A DNA stretch of 64,000 nucleotides from Desulfocarbo indianensis. Its GTDB lineage: Bacteria; Desulfobacterota; Desulfarculia; Desulfarculales; Desulfarculaceae. Within the stretch, counting starts at the first letter, position 1; each line of letters begins with the position of its first letter. This document shows, piece by piece, positions 1 to 7,623 of the stretch. A model generated the notes under the pieces. That model was not told the DNA's origin. It ran no database searches and saw only the letters and a list, made by a program, of their open reading frames with translations. The stretch covers positions 434,001 through 498,000 of the forward strand of contig LBMP01000003.1 in NCBI GenBank assembly GCA_001184205.1. Reading direction: 5' to 3'. The position numbers were made by a program, and so were the translations under genes.

Positions 1-130
1 CTTTCCGGGTTTCCTGGGCCAGTTCCCGGCACTTGGCGCCGCCCAGTTCGCTGGGCACATGTAGTATGGTCAGAGGCAAGCGATCCACCCAGGCTCTTGG
101 TTGCGAGCGATTTGGTCCAACATACCGCAT
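1..130 (-). CDS. N-terminal fragment of an unrecognised protein, cut by the left edge
   Basis: An open frame of 43 codons reads leftward from an ATG at 130 and is still open at base 1. The visible protein is basic and mixed (starts MRYVGPNRSQ) and has no motif I recognise. The base run just before the ATG (AAAAGGG) is purine-rich but too close for an ideal ribosome binding site, so the true start may lie elsewhere. Function unknown. Confidence 0.35.
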   Translation of the reverse strand, partial: MRYVGPNRSQPRAWVDRLPLTILHVPSELGGAKCRELAQETRK

Positions 131-195
131 CCCTTTTAACTGGTCCACGCTTTTGTCCGGCCGGGAGCCATAGCTTAGTGGTTATAAATAGTTGA

Positions 196-216
196 CCCGC
201 GCCACCAGGGCGCGGG
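196..216 (-). terminator. GC-rich hairpin downstream of the 98-aa gene
   Basis: An 8-bp perfect stem (CCCGCGCC / GGCGCGGG) closes a 5-base loop about 50 bases past the stop of the small leftward gene at 269-565. No T-run follows, so it may be a 3'-end stabiliser or weak terminator rather than a classic intrinsic terminator. Confidence 0.35.
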
Positions 217-268
217 CCGGGAGTGAGGGAGTTCGGCAGTCAGCCGGTTTGGAGTTTGGGGAGTTTTT

Positions 269-565
269 TTAAGCCGCCTGCACCTGGTGTCTGCTGGCCA
301 TCTCAGCCCCAGTCTTGCAGTTGCGGCAGGGAATCAAATTCATCTTGAATACGAAAATGGGAAACGGCTCGGCGCCTATGTTGGCCCAGCGGGGCTCGTT
401 GGCGGTCAGATACCGCTTGGCGCAAGCCTGGGGGGTCAGCTTGAGGTTGCCCGGTTGGTTGGGGCATTCAAAAAGGGCGTCGGGGTTCTTCCTCAACCAG
501 GCTTCGGTGTCCAGGTAAGGAATCATGGCAGGGGACTTGCCGCGCGACTTGATTCTGCGCCTCAT
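269..565 (-). CDS. Small Cys4 protein of unknown function, sigma54-type promoter
   Basis: A 98-aa basic protein that I do not recognise. It has four cysteines (C34, C48, C80, C83). The last pair is a CxxC in a C-terminal IPCRNCKTG context and the first follows LFE, so a small zinc-ribbon-like fold is plausible but unproven. The start is well supported: a GGGAG ribosome binding site lies 8 bases before the ATG. A sequence matching the sigma54 consensus lies about 65 bases upstream on the same strand, so the gene is probably switched on by an enhancer-binding activator. It has no obvious operon partner. It diverges from the receiver gene at 1032, which has its own sigma54-like promoter. Confidence 0.6.
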   Translation of the reverse strand: MRRRIKSRGKSPAMIPYLDTEAWLRKNPDALFECPNQPGNLKLTPQACAKRYLTANEPRWANIGAEPFPIFVFKMNLIPCRNCKTGAEMASRHQVQAA

Positions 566-628
566 CTTAGAATCTCCCTTGGTCCGGGTTTCTTATGGCT
601 GAACCCATTGTCTTTCTCAACCATAATG

Positions 629-643
629 GCAACTCTCGTGCCA
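629..643 (-). promoter_or_regulatory. Sigma54 (-24/-12) promoter for the 98-aa gene
   Basis: Read leftward the site is TGGCACGAGAGTTGC. This matches the sigma54 consensus TGGCACG-N4-TTGC at every fixed position and has the required GG-N10-GC spacing. The predicted start of transcription is near 617, giving an untranslated leader of about 50 bases that includes the GGGAG ribosome binding site of the gene starting at 565. Confidence 0.7.
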
Positions 644-956
644 AATACCCCACCAAAGTATTCCCCTACCATGATTAGTGGTTATTATTCCTAGAGTTGA
701 GCATAGGTTAGGTCATTTGAGGCAATATCATGGCCTGCTCCGCCGCTCTTGCCGTCACCCAACCGCCGCCTGTTGAGGCCTTCGCGAATACGTCGACAAT
801 AATACAGATGTCGTATTTGATGCATTATTATTTTTATTTTCATAATAGTAAGTTACCCGTCTTTTTTTGCAATACCAACCAATATATGTCGCAAACGATA
901 CAATACCATACAGCTTAGATTTGGCTAAACCCGTGGAATTATTTCCAGCCATACCC

Positions 957-971
957 TGGCACTCATATTGC
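957..971 (+). promoter_or_regulatory. Sigma54 (-24/-12) promoter for the receiver-domain gene
   Basis: The sequence TGGCACTCATATTGC has GG-N10-GC spacing and differs from the consensus only at the G after TGGCAC. Transcription would begin near 983, about 50 bases before the ATG at 1032. It is the mirror partner of the leftward site at 629-643. Confidence 0.65.
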
Positions 972-1031
972 TTATTGATTTAGCGGATGGGTGCATCCCC
1001 TACGCGCCTATCAGAGAGTAGAGGGAGGTTT

Positions 1032-1397
1032 ATGATCAGGGTCCTGGTGGTGGAAAGCGATCCGTCCCTGGCCTGGCTCTATCGAGAAGAACTCCAAGAC
1101 GCCGGCTTCTCGGTCGGCGTATGCCAAAACCTGACCTCGGCCTTGGCCCGCATGCGCGACAAGCCGGCTCATGTTTTGGTAACCGATCTCAATTCCGTGG
1201 GCGAAAATCCTGATTGCTGGTTACCTAGCCTGCGCGCGGTGTTCAATGGGCCCGTCCTGGCTCTGGGGGAATTGCGCAAGCAATGCCGGGAGGGCATACC
1301 CGTGGTGCCCAAGACCTCTGATTTGGGCCCTCTGATCAAATCACTGCGCGGCCATGCCCTGCGCGCCCGCTGGTACGCGGCGGCCGGCAACTGCTAA
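1032..1397 (+). CDS. Stand-alone response-regulator receiver domain protein
   Basis: A 121-aa single-domain CheY-like receiver with no output domain. The N-terminus (MIRVLVVESDPS) supplies the acidic pair, LVTDLNS carries the probable phosphoacceptor Asp, and PVVPKTSD carries the conserved Lys. The Thr/Ser position after beta-4 is less clear (LALGE), so switching may be atypical. I chose the ATG at 1032 rather than one 45 bases upstream because GGGAGG sits just before it. A sigma54-like promoter at 957-971 suggests it is made under a regulated condition. No kinase gene is adjacent. A hairpin follows at 1407-1424. Confidence 0.75.
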   Translation: MIRVLVVESDPSLAWLYREELQDAGFSVGVCQNLTSALARMRDKPAHVLVTDLNSVGENPDCWLPSLRAVFNGPVLALGELRKQCREGIPVVPKTSDLGPLIKSLRGHALRARWYAAAGNC

Positions 1398-1406
1398 TCG
1401 CCCAAC

Positions 1407-1424
1407 CCGGCCCTCTGCGGCCGG
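1407..1424 (+). terminator. Short hairpin after the receiver gene
   Basis: A perfect 6-bp stem CCGGCC / GGCCGG with a 6-base loop lies 10 bases after the receiver stop codon. There is no T-run, so terminator function is only possible. Confidence 0.3.
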
Positions 1425-1529
1425 TCTGCAACCCGCTCGACGCGGCCTTACCGTGGAGGGCGGGTTGTGTTATCCTCCTAAGCCGATAGCCTGCAAACTT
1501 GCCTAACGTCACCTTGGGAGGATAGGCGC

Positions 1530-3977
1530 ATGCCCAACAGCAACTTGGAGCCATTACGCCCCGCGGAACTCAGGCGCGGCTTCGACCCCAAAAAAGTCCC
1601 CTTTGAAACCAGCGACCAGGCCGCCTCCTGCCAGGAGCCGGTGGTGGGTCAGGCCAGGGCCAAGGAAGCCCTGGAATTCGGCTTGGCCATGCGCGACATG
1701 GATTATCACGTCTTTGTGGACGGCCCCCAGAACACCGGCAAAACCCACCTGGTGCGCACCTTTGTGGAAAGGATCGCCAAAGAGCAATCCCCGCCGCCGG
1801 ATTGGGTCTATGTGCACAACTTCCGCCAGCCCGACGAGCCGCGCGCCCTGCGCTTCCCCCCGGGAGGCGCCCAGGATTTCGCCCGCGACATGCGCGAACT
1901 GGTGGAAGCCCTGCAAAAGCGCATTCCGGAGATTTTCGAGAGCGAGGAACACGCCCGCCGCAAGGAGGAATTGCAGGCGAGCTTTAAAAAGCGCCGCACG
2001 GAAATATTCAGCGAGCTGGACCGTGGTTCCCGCGAGGAGGGCTATCTGCTCAGGTTCGAGCCCACCGGCATCGTGGTGGCTCCGGCCGACGCCGACGGCC
2101 AGCCGCTTTCGGAAAACACCATCCGCGAGATGAGCGAGGAGGAGCGGGCCGAGCTGCGCAAGAAAAGCGACGCCATCCAGGCCAAGGTCACGGAAAGCCT
2201 GCGGACCATCGCCGGCTTCGAAAAAGAGGTGAACCGGGCCCTGGCCGATTTGGACCGCGAGCTGGTCATGCAATCGGTGGGACATTTATTCGATGACCTG
2301 CGGGACAAGTACGCCGAGCAAAAAGAGGTGCTGGTGCACCTCCAGCAGGTCCGCGAACACGTGGTGGACAACTTCACCCAGTTCAAGAAAAAAGAACAGC
2401 CCGCCGGCATGCCTTTTCCCATGGCCATGGAGGAGCCCGACTTCCGCAAATACGAAGTAAATGTATTCATTGATAATTCGGAAATAGAGGGCGCGCCGGT
2501 GGTGGTGGAAAGCCACCCCACCTTCCCCAACCTCTTCGGCCGCATAGAGCGTCAGGCCCAGTTCGGGGCCCTGGTGACCGATTTCACCCTGCTCAAACCC
2601 GGCGCGCTGCACAAGGCCAACGGCGGCTATCTGGTAATCCCGGTGCTGGAGCTCTTGAAGCTCATGCTGCCCTGGGACGGCCTCAAGCGCGCCCTGCGCG
2701 AGCGCCGCGCCTTCATGGAAGACGCGGTGGAGCAATTGGGCTTCATGGTGACCCGCACCCTGCGCCCCGAAGCCATCCCCTTGGATATAAAGGTAATCCT
2801 GGTGGGGCATTCGCAGCTCTACAATCTGCTCTATGCCTATGACCCCCAGTTTTCCAAGCTGTTCAAGGTGCGGGCCCAGATGGCCGGACGCATGGACTGG
2901 CAAGACCAGGAAGCTGACAGCCTGCTTTCCCATCTCTGCCGCACCTGCGAAAGCAAGCGCCTCTTGCCCCTGCACCGCAGCGGCGCGGCCCGCCTCATCG
3001 AGTTGGCGGCCGAGCTTTCCGGCGACCGGGAAAGGCTCACCCTGCAAGTCTCGGTGGTGGAGGACGTGCTCAAGGAGAGCAACCATTACGCCAAAGCGGC
3101 CGGCCGCCCCCACATAAGCAAGGAAGACGTGGAAACGGCCATCGAAATGCGCATCCACCGGGTTTCCATGCTGGAGGAAAGGCTGCGCGAGGCCATCACC
3201 CGCGAATTCATCCTGGTGGAGAGCGAAGGCCAAAAGGTGGGGCAGATCAATGGGCTGGCCGTGTTGGACATGGGCGACCACGCCTTTGGCCAGGCCTCGC
3301 GCATCAGCGCCTCCCTGGGCCTGGGCAAGGAAGGCGTGGTGGCCATCGACCGGGAAAGCGACCTGTCGGGGCCCTTCCACACCAAGGGCGTCTTGATCCT
3401 CTCGGGCTTCCTGCGCAACCGTTTCGGCCAAAAAGGGCCGCTGACGCTTACCGCCAGCCTGGCCTTCGAGCAGAGCTACTCCACCATAGACGGCGATTCG
3501 GCCAGCCTGGCCGAGACGTTAGCCCTGCTTTCCCGCATCGCGGAAATTCCCCTGCGCCAGGATTTGGCGCTCACCGGCTCGGTGAGCCAGCAAGGCCAGG
3601 TCCAGGCCATCGGCGGGGTGAACCAGAAGATCGAGGGCTTCTTCCGGCTCTGCCAGGCCCGCGGCCTCACCGGCAGCCAAGGCGTGGTCATCCCCAAGGC
3701 CAACCTGAAAAACCTGATGCTGCACCCGGACATCGTGGCCGCGGCCAAGAAAAAGAAGTTCTTCGTATACGCCGTGGAGACCGTGGAAGAGGCCGTGGAG
3801 CTGTTCACCGGCAAGCCGGCCGGCCAGCCTAAAAAGGACGGCTCCTATCCCCAGCGCACGGTTTATTACCAGGTGGTGCGCCAGTTGGAGGAGCTGCGCG
3901 AACTGGCCCGCCAAGATGAAAAAAAGAAAAAGACCCGGCCCAAGGCCAAGAAAAAGGCTCCCGCCAAGAAAAAATAG
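1530..3977 (+). CDS. Lon-family ATP-dependent protease (COG1067 type)
   Basis: An 815-aa ATP-dependent serine protease of the Lon-like (S16) branch that lacks the classic Lon N-terminal domain. The AAA+ part begins near residue 40 with Walker A GPQNTGKT (65-72). A long coiled-coil-like charged insertion occupies roughly residues 115-290. The C-terminal proteolytic domain carries Ser657 in GDSAS and Lys700 in GGVNQK. The 43-residue gap equals that between the catalytic Ser and Lys of E. coli Lon. The protein ends in a Lys-rich tail of about 20 residues, an unusual feature that might bind nucleic acid. It is preceded by a GGGAGG ribosome binding site and followed by a strong intrinsic terminator, so it is probably transcribed alone. 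The cellular substrate is unknown. Confidence 0.9.
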   Translation: MPNSNLEPLRPAELRRGFDPKKVPFETSDQAASCQEPVVGQARAKEALEFGLAMRDMDYHVFVDGPQNTGKTHLVRTFVERIAKEQSPPPDWVYVHNFRQPDEPRALRFPPGGAQDFARDMRELVEALQKRIPEIFESEEHARRKEELQASFKKRRTEIFSELDRGSREEGYLLRFEPTGIVVAPADADGQPLSENTIREMSEEERAELRKKSDAIQAKVTESLRTIAGFEKEVNRALADLDRELVMQSVGHLFDDLRDKYAEQKEVLVHLQQVREHVVDNFTQFKKKEQPAGMPFPMAMEEPDFRKYEVNVFIDNSEIEGAPVVVESHPTFPNLFGRIERQAQFGALVTDFTLLKPGALHKANGGYLVIPVLELLKLMLPWDGLKRALRERRAFMEDAVEQLGFMVTRTLRPEAIPLDIKVILVGHSQLYNLLYAYDPQFSKLFKVRAQMAGRMDWQDQEADSLLSHLCRTCESKRLLPLHRSGAARLIELAAELSGDRERLTLQVSVVEDVLKESNHYAKAAGRPHISKEDVETAIEMRIHRVSMLEERLREAITREFILVESEGQKVGQINGLAVLDMGDHAFGQASRISASLGLGKEGVVAIDRESDLSGPFHTKGVLILSGFLRNRFGQKGPLTLTASLAFEQSYSTIDGDSASLAETLALLSRIAEIPLRQDLALTGSVSQQGQVQAIGGVNQKIEGFFRLCQARGLTGSQGVVIPKANLKNLMLHPDIVAAAKKKKFFVYAVETVEEAVELFTGKPAGQPKKDGSYPQRTVYYQVVRQLEELRELARQDEKKKKTRPKAKKKAPAKKK

Positions 3978-3996
3978 CCCGCCGCCGGTAGAATTA

Positions 3997-4030
3997 CCCC
4001 CCGCGCCCCCCGGGGCGCGGGGGTCGTTTT
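3997..4030 (+). terminator. Intrinsic terminator after the Lon-like protease gene
   Basis: A GC-only stem (CCCCCGCGCCCC paired with GGGGCGCGGGGG) is followed by TCGTTTT, 20 bases after the stop codon at 3977. It separates the protease from the transporter gene at 4061. Confidence 0.8.
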
Positions 4031-4060
4031 GAGTTCGCCCGTTGAGCAAGGTCTGTCGAT

Positions 4061-5269
4061 ATGATCGCTAAATGGTCTTCCTATGCCCGGCGCATGGGCC
4101 CGGCCTGGATCATCAGCGCCGTGGCCTGCGGCCCGGCCACCCTGGCCAGCGTCAGCATCGCCGGGGCCACCTATGGCTACCAGCTTCTGTGGGTGGTGGT
4201 CCTGAGCGCGGTGTTCGGCGCCACGGCCCAATATCTGGCCGCGCGCATCGGCATCATCGAGGGCCGGGGCATCATCGCCGCCACCGAGGCCCGCCTGGGC
4301 CGGGGCTGGGCCTGGCTGCTCACCATCGACGCGGCGCTGGCCACCTATCTGGCCGCCATTTTTCTCATGAACGCCCTGGTGGGGGTCACTTCCCTGATCA
4401 CCGGGCTGGACACGCCCTGGTGGGGAGTGGGTTACGCGGCTCTCATCGGCCTGGGCCTGAGCCGGGGCGGCTACCGCTGGCTGGAGATGGCCTGCAAGGT
4501 TTTCGTGGGCCTGGTGGTGGCCTGCTTCCTCATCACCCTGACCCAGGCGAAGGTCTCCCTGGAGGGCGCGATCCAGGGCCTGCTTCCCGGCCTGCCGCCG
4601 GACGTGGACGCCGCGCTCATGATGGCGGCCATCCTGGGCGGCGCGGTGCACGTGACCATCATCGGCATGCATACCTACAACACCAACGCCCGTGGCTGGG
4701 GCCGCAGCGAACTGGGCCTGGCCCGCTTTGACACGGTGTCCTCCATGGGCCTGGCCTTCGGGGTCTACAGCCTGGCCATCTTCCTGGTGGCCGCCTCTGT
4801 GCTCCACCCCCATCAAGTGGCCGTGCAAAGCGCCAGCCAGGCCGCCTTGAGCCTGGGCCCCCTTCTGGGCCGCGCGGCCATGGCGGTTTTCCTGGCCGGC
4901 CTGTGGGCGGCCACCTTTTCCACCATCCTGCCCACCTTTTTGGCCGGCATCTATTTCATCTGCGATTTGATGCACTGGCCGGCCCAGCGCGGCGACAGGC
5001 GCTTCACCGCCCTGGCCCTGGCCGGGGTGGGGCTCAGCGCCCTGGGGCCGTTCCTCAAAGGCGGCTTCTTCCTGCTCTTGCCGGTGATGCTGGCCGTGGG
5101 GCTTTGCGGCACCCCGCTCATCATCGCCATCATCCTCTATCTGCTGAACCGCAGGGAAACGGGCCGCGACCGCAACTCCCCGGCTCTCAACCTCATGGGC
5201 GGCCTGGCCCTGGCCATCACCACCTTCGCCGCAGTACGCTTCCTTCTCTCCCAGGCGGGGCTGTTGTGA
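4061..5269 (+). CDS. Nramp-related (SLC11-like) membrane transporter lacking the canonical metal motif
   Basis: A 402-aa polytopic inner-membrane protein with about 11 hydrophobic segments. The opening (RMGPAWIISAVACGPATLAS, then AGATYGYQLLW) matches the start of Nramp proteins. In the canonical family the first helix carries DPGN, whose Asp and Asn bind Mn2+/Fe2+. Here that position reads GPAT. The helix-6 metal-binding Met is also not recognisable (AVHVTIIGMHTYN). It is therefore a divergent member, possibly carrying another cation or a non-metal solute. The stop overlaps the GTG start of the next gene (GTGA), so the two are translationally coupled. A terminator at 3997-4030 isolates it from the upstream gene. 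Confidence 0.75.
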   Translation: MIAKWSSYARRMGPAWIISAVACGPATLASVSIAGATYGYQLLWVVVLSAVFGATAQYLAARIGIIEGRGIIAATEARLGRGWAWLLTIDAALATYLAAIFLMNALVGVTSLITGLDTPWWGVGYAALIGLGLSRGGYRWLEMACKVFVGLVVACFLITLTQAKVSLEGAIQGLLPGLPPDVDAALMMAAILGGAVHVTIIGMHTYNTNARGWGRSELGLARFDTVSSMGLAFGVYSLAIFLVAASVLHPHQVAVQSASQAALSLGPLLGRAAMAVFLAGLWAATFSTILPTFLAGIYFICDLMHWPAQRGDRRFTALALAGVGLSALGPFLKGGFFLLLPVMLAVGLCGTPLIIAIILYLLNRRETGRDRNSPALNLMGGLALAITTFAAVRFLLSQAGLL

Positions 5270-5820
5270 AGGCCCTGTCAGCGGTAAGTCTGACCCCGGC
5301 CCTCCTGGCCCAGCGCCGGACCCTGATCGTGGGCGAGGTAAAGACCGGCAAGAGCGCCCTGCTGGCCCGCCTGCTGCGCGATCACCTGGCCCAGGGCACG
5401 CCCGGCCTGGCGGTGATGGATTTGGCGCCGGAGGCAACGCGGGGGGTGGGCGGCAAGATGCCCCTGCCATCGCCCGCGCCAAGCCTGCGGGTCTATTCGC
5501 CGGAGATCGCGCCGCCCCGGCTGCGGGGCGGCGCGCCAGAGGAAGTCATGGCCCTGGCCCGAACCAACGGCCAGGCCATTGACCGGGTGTGGGAGCAATA
5601 TCTGCGCTCGCCAAGCCGGGTCCTGTTCATCAACGACGTTTCCATGTATTTGCATGCCTGGCCCACGGAAAGGCTCTTGGAGCGCCTGGCCGCCACCCCC
5701 ACCGTGATCATGAACGGCTACCGAGGCCAAAGCCTGGGCAGCGACCCCTTCAGCCAAACCGAGCGCCGCCGCATGGAGCGCCTGGCCGCGGCCTGCGATT
5801 ATCTGGTGGAACTGGGCTGA
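5266..5820 (+). CDS. Small P-loop NTPase coupled to the Nramp-like transporter
   Basis: A 184-aa cytosolic protein with Walker A GEVKTGKS near residue 25 and a probable Walker B strand RVLFINDVS. The C-terminal part (SQTERRRMERLAAACDYLVELG) is helical. I start it at the GTG of the GTGA overlap with the transporter stop; an in-frame ATG further upstream would lie deep inside the transporter gene. No NTPase family beyond the P-loop fold is recognisable. The overlap suggests that it works with the transporter, for example as a regulator or a nucleotide-dependent handler of the transported solute, but this is inference. Confidence 0.65.
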   Translation: MKALSAVSLTPALLAQRRTLIVGEVKTGKSALLARLLRDHLAQGTPGLAVMDLAPEATRGVGGKMPLPSPAPSLRVYSPEIAPPRLRGGAPEEVMALARTNGQAIDRVWEQYLRSPSRVLFINDVSMYLHAWPTERLLERLAATPTVIMNGYRGQSLGSDPFSQTERRRMERLAAACDYLVELG

Positions 5821-5861
5821 AGCGCCCCTCCGGGCCGCAGCCCAGCGGGACATTGGCATCC

Positions 5862-7355
5862 CTAGAGGCGCATACCCCCCTTTTCCAGGAAGCGGGCGTG
5901 GAACTTGAACACCTCGTCCAAGAGGTGCGGCTCGTGGCCTCCCCGCTTTTTGAGGGCCCGCTGGTAATAGTCCCACAAGAGATCGCGGTATTCAGGATGG
6001 GCGCATTTCCTGATGACGCCCTCGGCCACCTGGCGGGGGGTCAGGTTGCGGGTGTCCACCAGGCCCTGCTCGGTGACGATGATATCCACCGAGTGCTCGG
6101 AATGATCCACGTGGGAGACCATGGGCACGATGCAGCTTATGGCCCCGCCCTTGGCGATGGAAGGCGACACCATGAAGGAGACCGCCCCGTTGCGCTCGAA
6201 ATCGCCGGAGCCGCCGATGCCGTTCATCAGGTGGGAGCCGCACACGTGGGTGGAGTTCACCTGGCCGTAGATGTCTATCTCCAGGGCGGTGTTCACCGCC
6301 AGCACCCCCAGGCGGCGGACCACCTCCGGCGAGTTGGATATCTCGGTGGGCCTTAGGATCACCTTTTCCTTGTAGCGGTACAGTTCCTTGAAAAAGCGCT
6401 GGCGGGCCTTGGTGGAAAGCGTCATGGCCGAGCCCGAGGCGGCGCGCACCTTGCCCATGTCTATCAGATCCAGCACCGCGTCCTGCAGCACCTCCGAGTA
6501 CAGACTCAGGTCGTGGAAAAAGTCGTCCTCCATGAAACCGCCCAGCACCGCGTTGGCCACGTCGCCCACCCCGGATTGCCAGGGCAGGCCGGCGGGCAAG
6601 CGCCCCATCTTGATCTCGTGCTGCACGAAATCCAGGACCTGCTCGGCGATGAGCAGGGAGACCTCGTCGGGCTCGTTGAACGAGGCGCAGGTGTCCTCCT
6701 CCTGGCTGAACAGCACCGCCACCACCTTGTCCGGGTTGCACTCGATATAGGGCTTGCCGATGCGGTCCGAGGCGCGGTAGATGGGAATGGGCATGCGGTA
6801 GGGCGGGTCTTCGGGAATGAAGATGTCATGGATGCCTTCCAGCTCGGGCGGCTCCACGTCGTTCATCTCCAGGATGATCTTATCGGCCTGCTGCACATAG
6901 GTGGGGGTGTTGCCCACGCTCATGGTGGGTATCAGGTGGCCCTTTTCGGTCACGGCCAGCACCTCCACCACGGCCACGTCCACCTTGCCCCAATCGCCGG
7001 AGCGCACCAGGGGCGGCAGGCTGGAGAGGTGGTCGTCCTTGAAGAGAATCTCCTCGCGGTTTATCAGCTCCCGCATGGTGCGGTCGCTCATGTAGGGCCG
7101 CCGCCAGTTTACGATGCCCGCCTCGGCCATGATGCCGTCCACCTGGTCGCCGGTGGAGGCTCCCGCGTAGAAATTCACCTTGAACTTCTCCCCCGCCTTG
7201 GCCCTTTTCACCAGCTCGCGGGGGATCAGCTTGGGATAGCCCGCGGTGAAGCCGCTGATGAACAGGTTGGTGCCGTCGCCTATGTGGGCGGCGGCCTGGG
7301 CCGGATCGGTGATCTTTTCCTTCAAGGGCGCGTAGCGTATGCGATGACTGAGCAT
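5862..7355 (-). CDS. Acetyl-CoA hydrolase/succinyl-CoA:acetate-type CoA-transferase
   Basis: A 497-aa cytosolic enzyme of the class I CoA-transferase group that includes Ach1, Cat1 and AarC. It moves CoA between acyl-CoA and a free carboxylate such as acetate, succinate or propionate. The probable catalytic Glu is E288 in LYSEVLQD, matching Glu294 of Acetobacter AarC. Other family blocks are VNFYAGASTGD, LPWQSGVGDVANAV, IDIYGQVNSTH and GIGGSGDFERN. I chose the ATG at 7355, preceded by AGGAAG about 10 bases upstream, over an ATG 54 bases earlier, because the family normally begins close to the RIRYAPLKEKI block. It is monocistronic by position. It probably serves acetate or propionate activation in an anaerobe. 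Confidence 0.9.
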   Translation of the reverse strand: MLSHRIRYAPLKEKITDPAQAAAHIGDGTNLFISGFTAGYPKLIPRELVKRAKAGEKFKVNFYAGASTGDQVDGIMAEAGIVNWRRPYMSDRTMRELINREEILFKDDHLSSLPPLVRSGDWGKVDVAVVEVLAVTEKGHLIPTMSVGNTPTYVQQADKIILEMNDVEPPELEGIHDIFIPEDPPYRMPIPIYRASDRIGKPYIECNPDKVVAVLFSQEEDTCASFNEPDEVSLLIAEQVLDFVQHEIKMGRLPAGLPWQSGVGDVANAVLGGFMEDDFFHDLSLYSEVLQDAVLDLIDMGKVRAASGSAMTLSTKARQRFFKELYRYKEKVILRPTEISNSPEVVRRLGVLAVNTALEIDIYGQVNSTHVCGSHLMNGIGGSGDFERNGAVSFMVSPSIAKGGAISCIVPMVSHVDHSEHSVDIIVTEQGLVDTRNLTPRQVAEGVIRKCAHPEYRDLLWDYYQRALKKRGGHEPHLLDEVFKFHARFLEKGGMRL

Positions 7356-7623
7356 TGATACAGCTTCCTGTTCAAGGCGGGGCCTTGGGGGCCCCTCTTG
7401 TTTTGTCATGAATGTTTTTCGGCGATTGCCTTGCCAAGCCGCTTAGGGGCGCTGGTGCGCATTTTACAGGCAGGTTGCTGGGCTTTCACGCCCATAAATA
7501 TTAATCGCGCGCGGGCTTATGGCAAGCCGGCTCCAGGCGCGGCAGCGGGCCGCCCCCCCCGCCCCGCCTCGCCTTGCTACCAAAGCGCGCTCCCGGCTTA
7601 GGCTCGCAGGCGCGCAGCCTGAT

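Larger units (their letters stand above)
566..1031. other. Divergent intergenic region with two sigma54-type promoters
   Basis: This 466-base spacer between the leftward Cys4 gene and the rightward receiver gene is markedly AT-rich (especially 790-960) compared with its surroundings. Short open frames inside it have no protein-like features. It carries a promoter-like site for each flanking gene (629-643 leftward, 957-971 rightward), leaving about 300 bases between them where activator sites could lie. Confidence 0.6.

Noticed and set aside
730-952. Two short frames in the AT-rich spacer near 800
   Set aside because: Rich in Tyr, Asn and Thr because of AT content, with no ribosome binding site and overlapping a promoter region.
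3866-5482. Long leftward frame over the protease end and the Nramp-like gene
   Set aside because: Gln/Gly/Ala/Pro-rich composition and complete overlap with two well-supported genes on the other strand.
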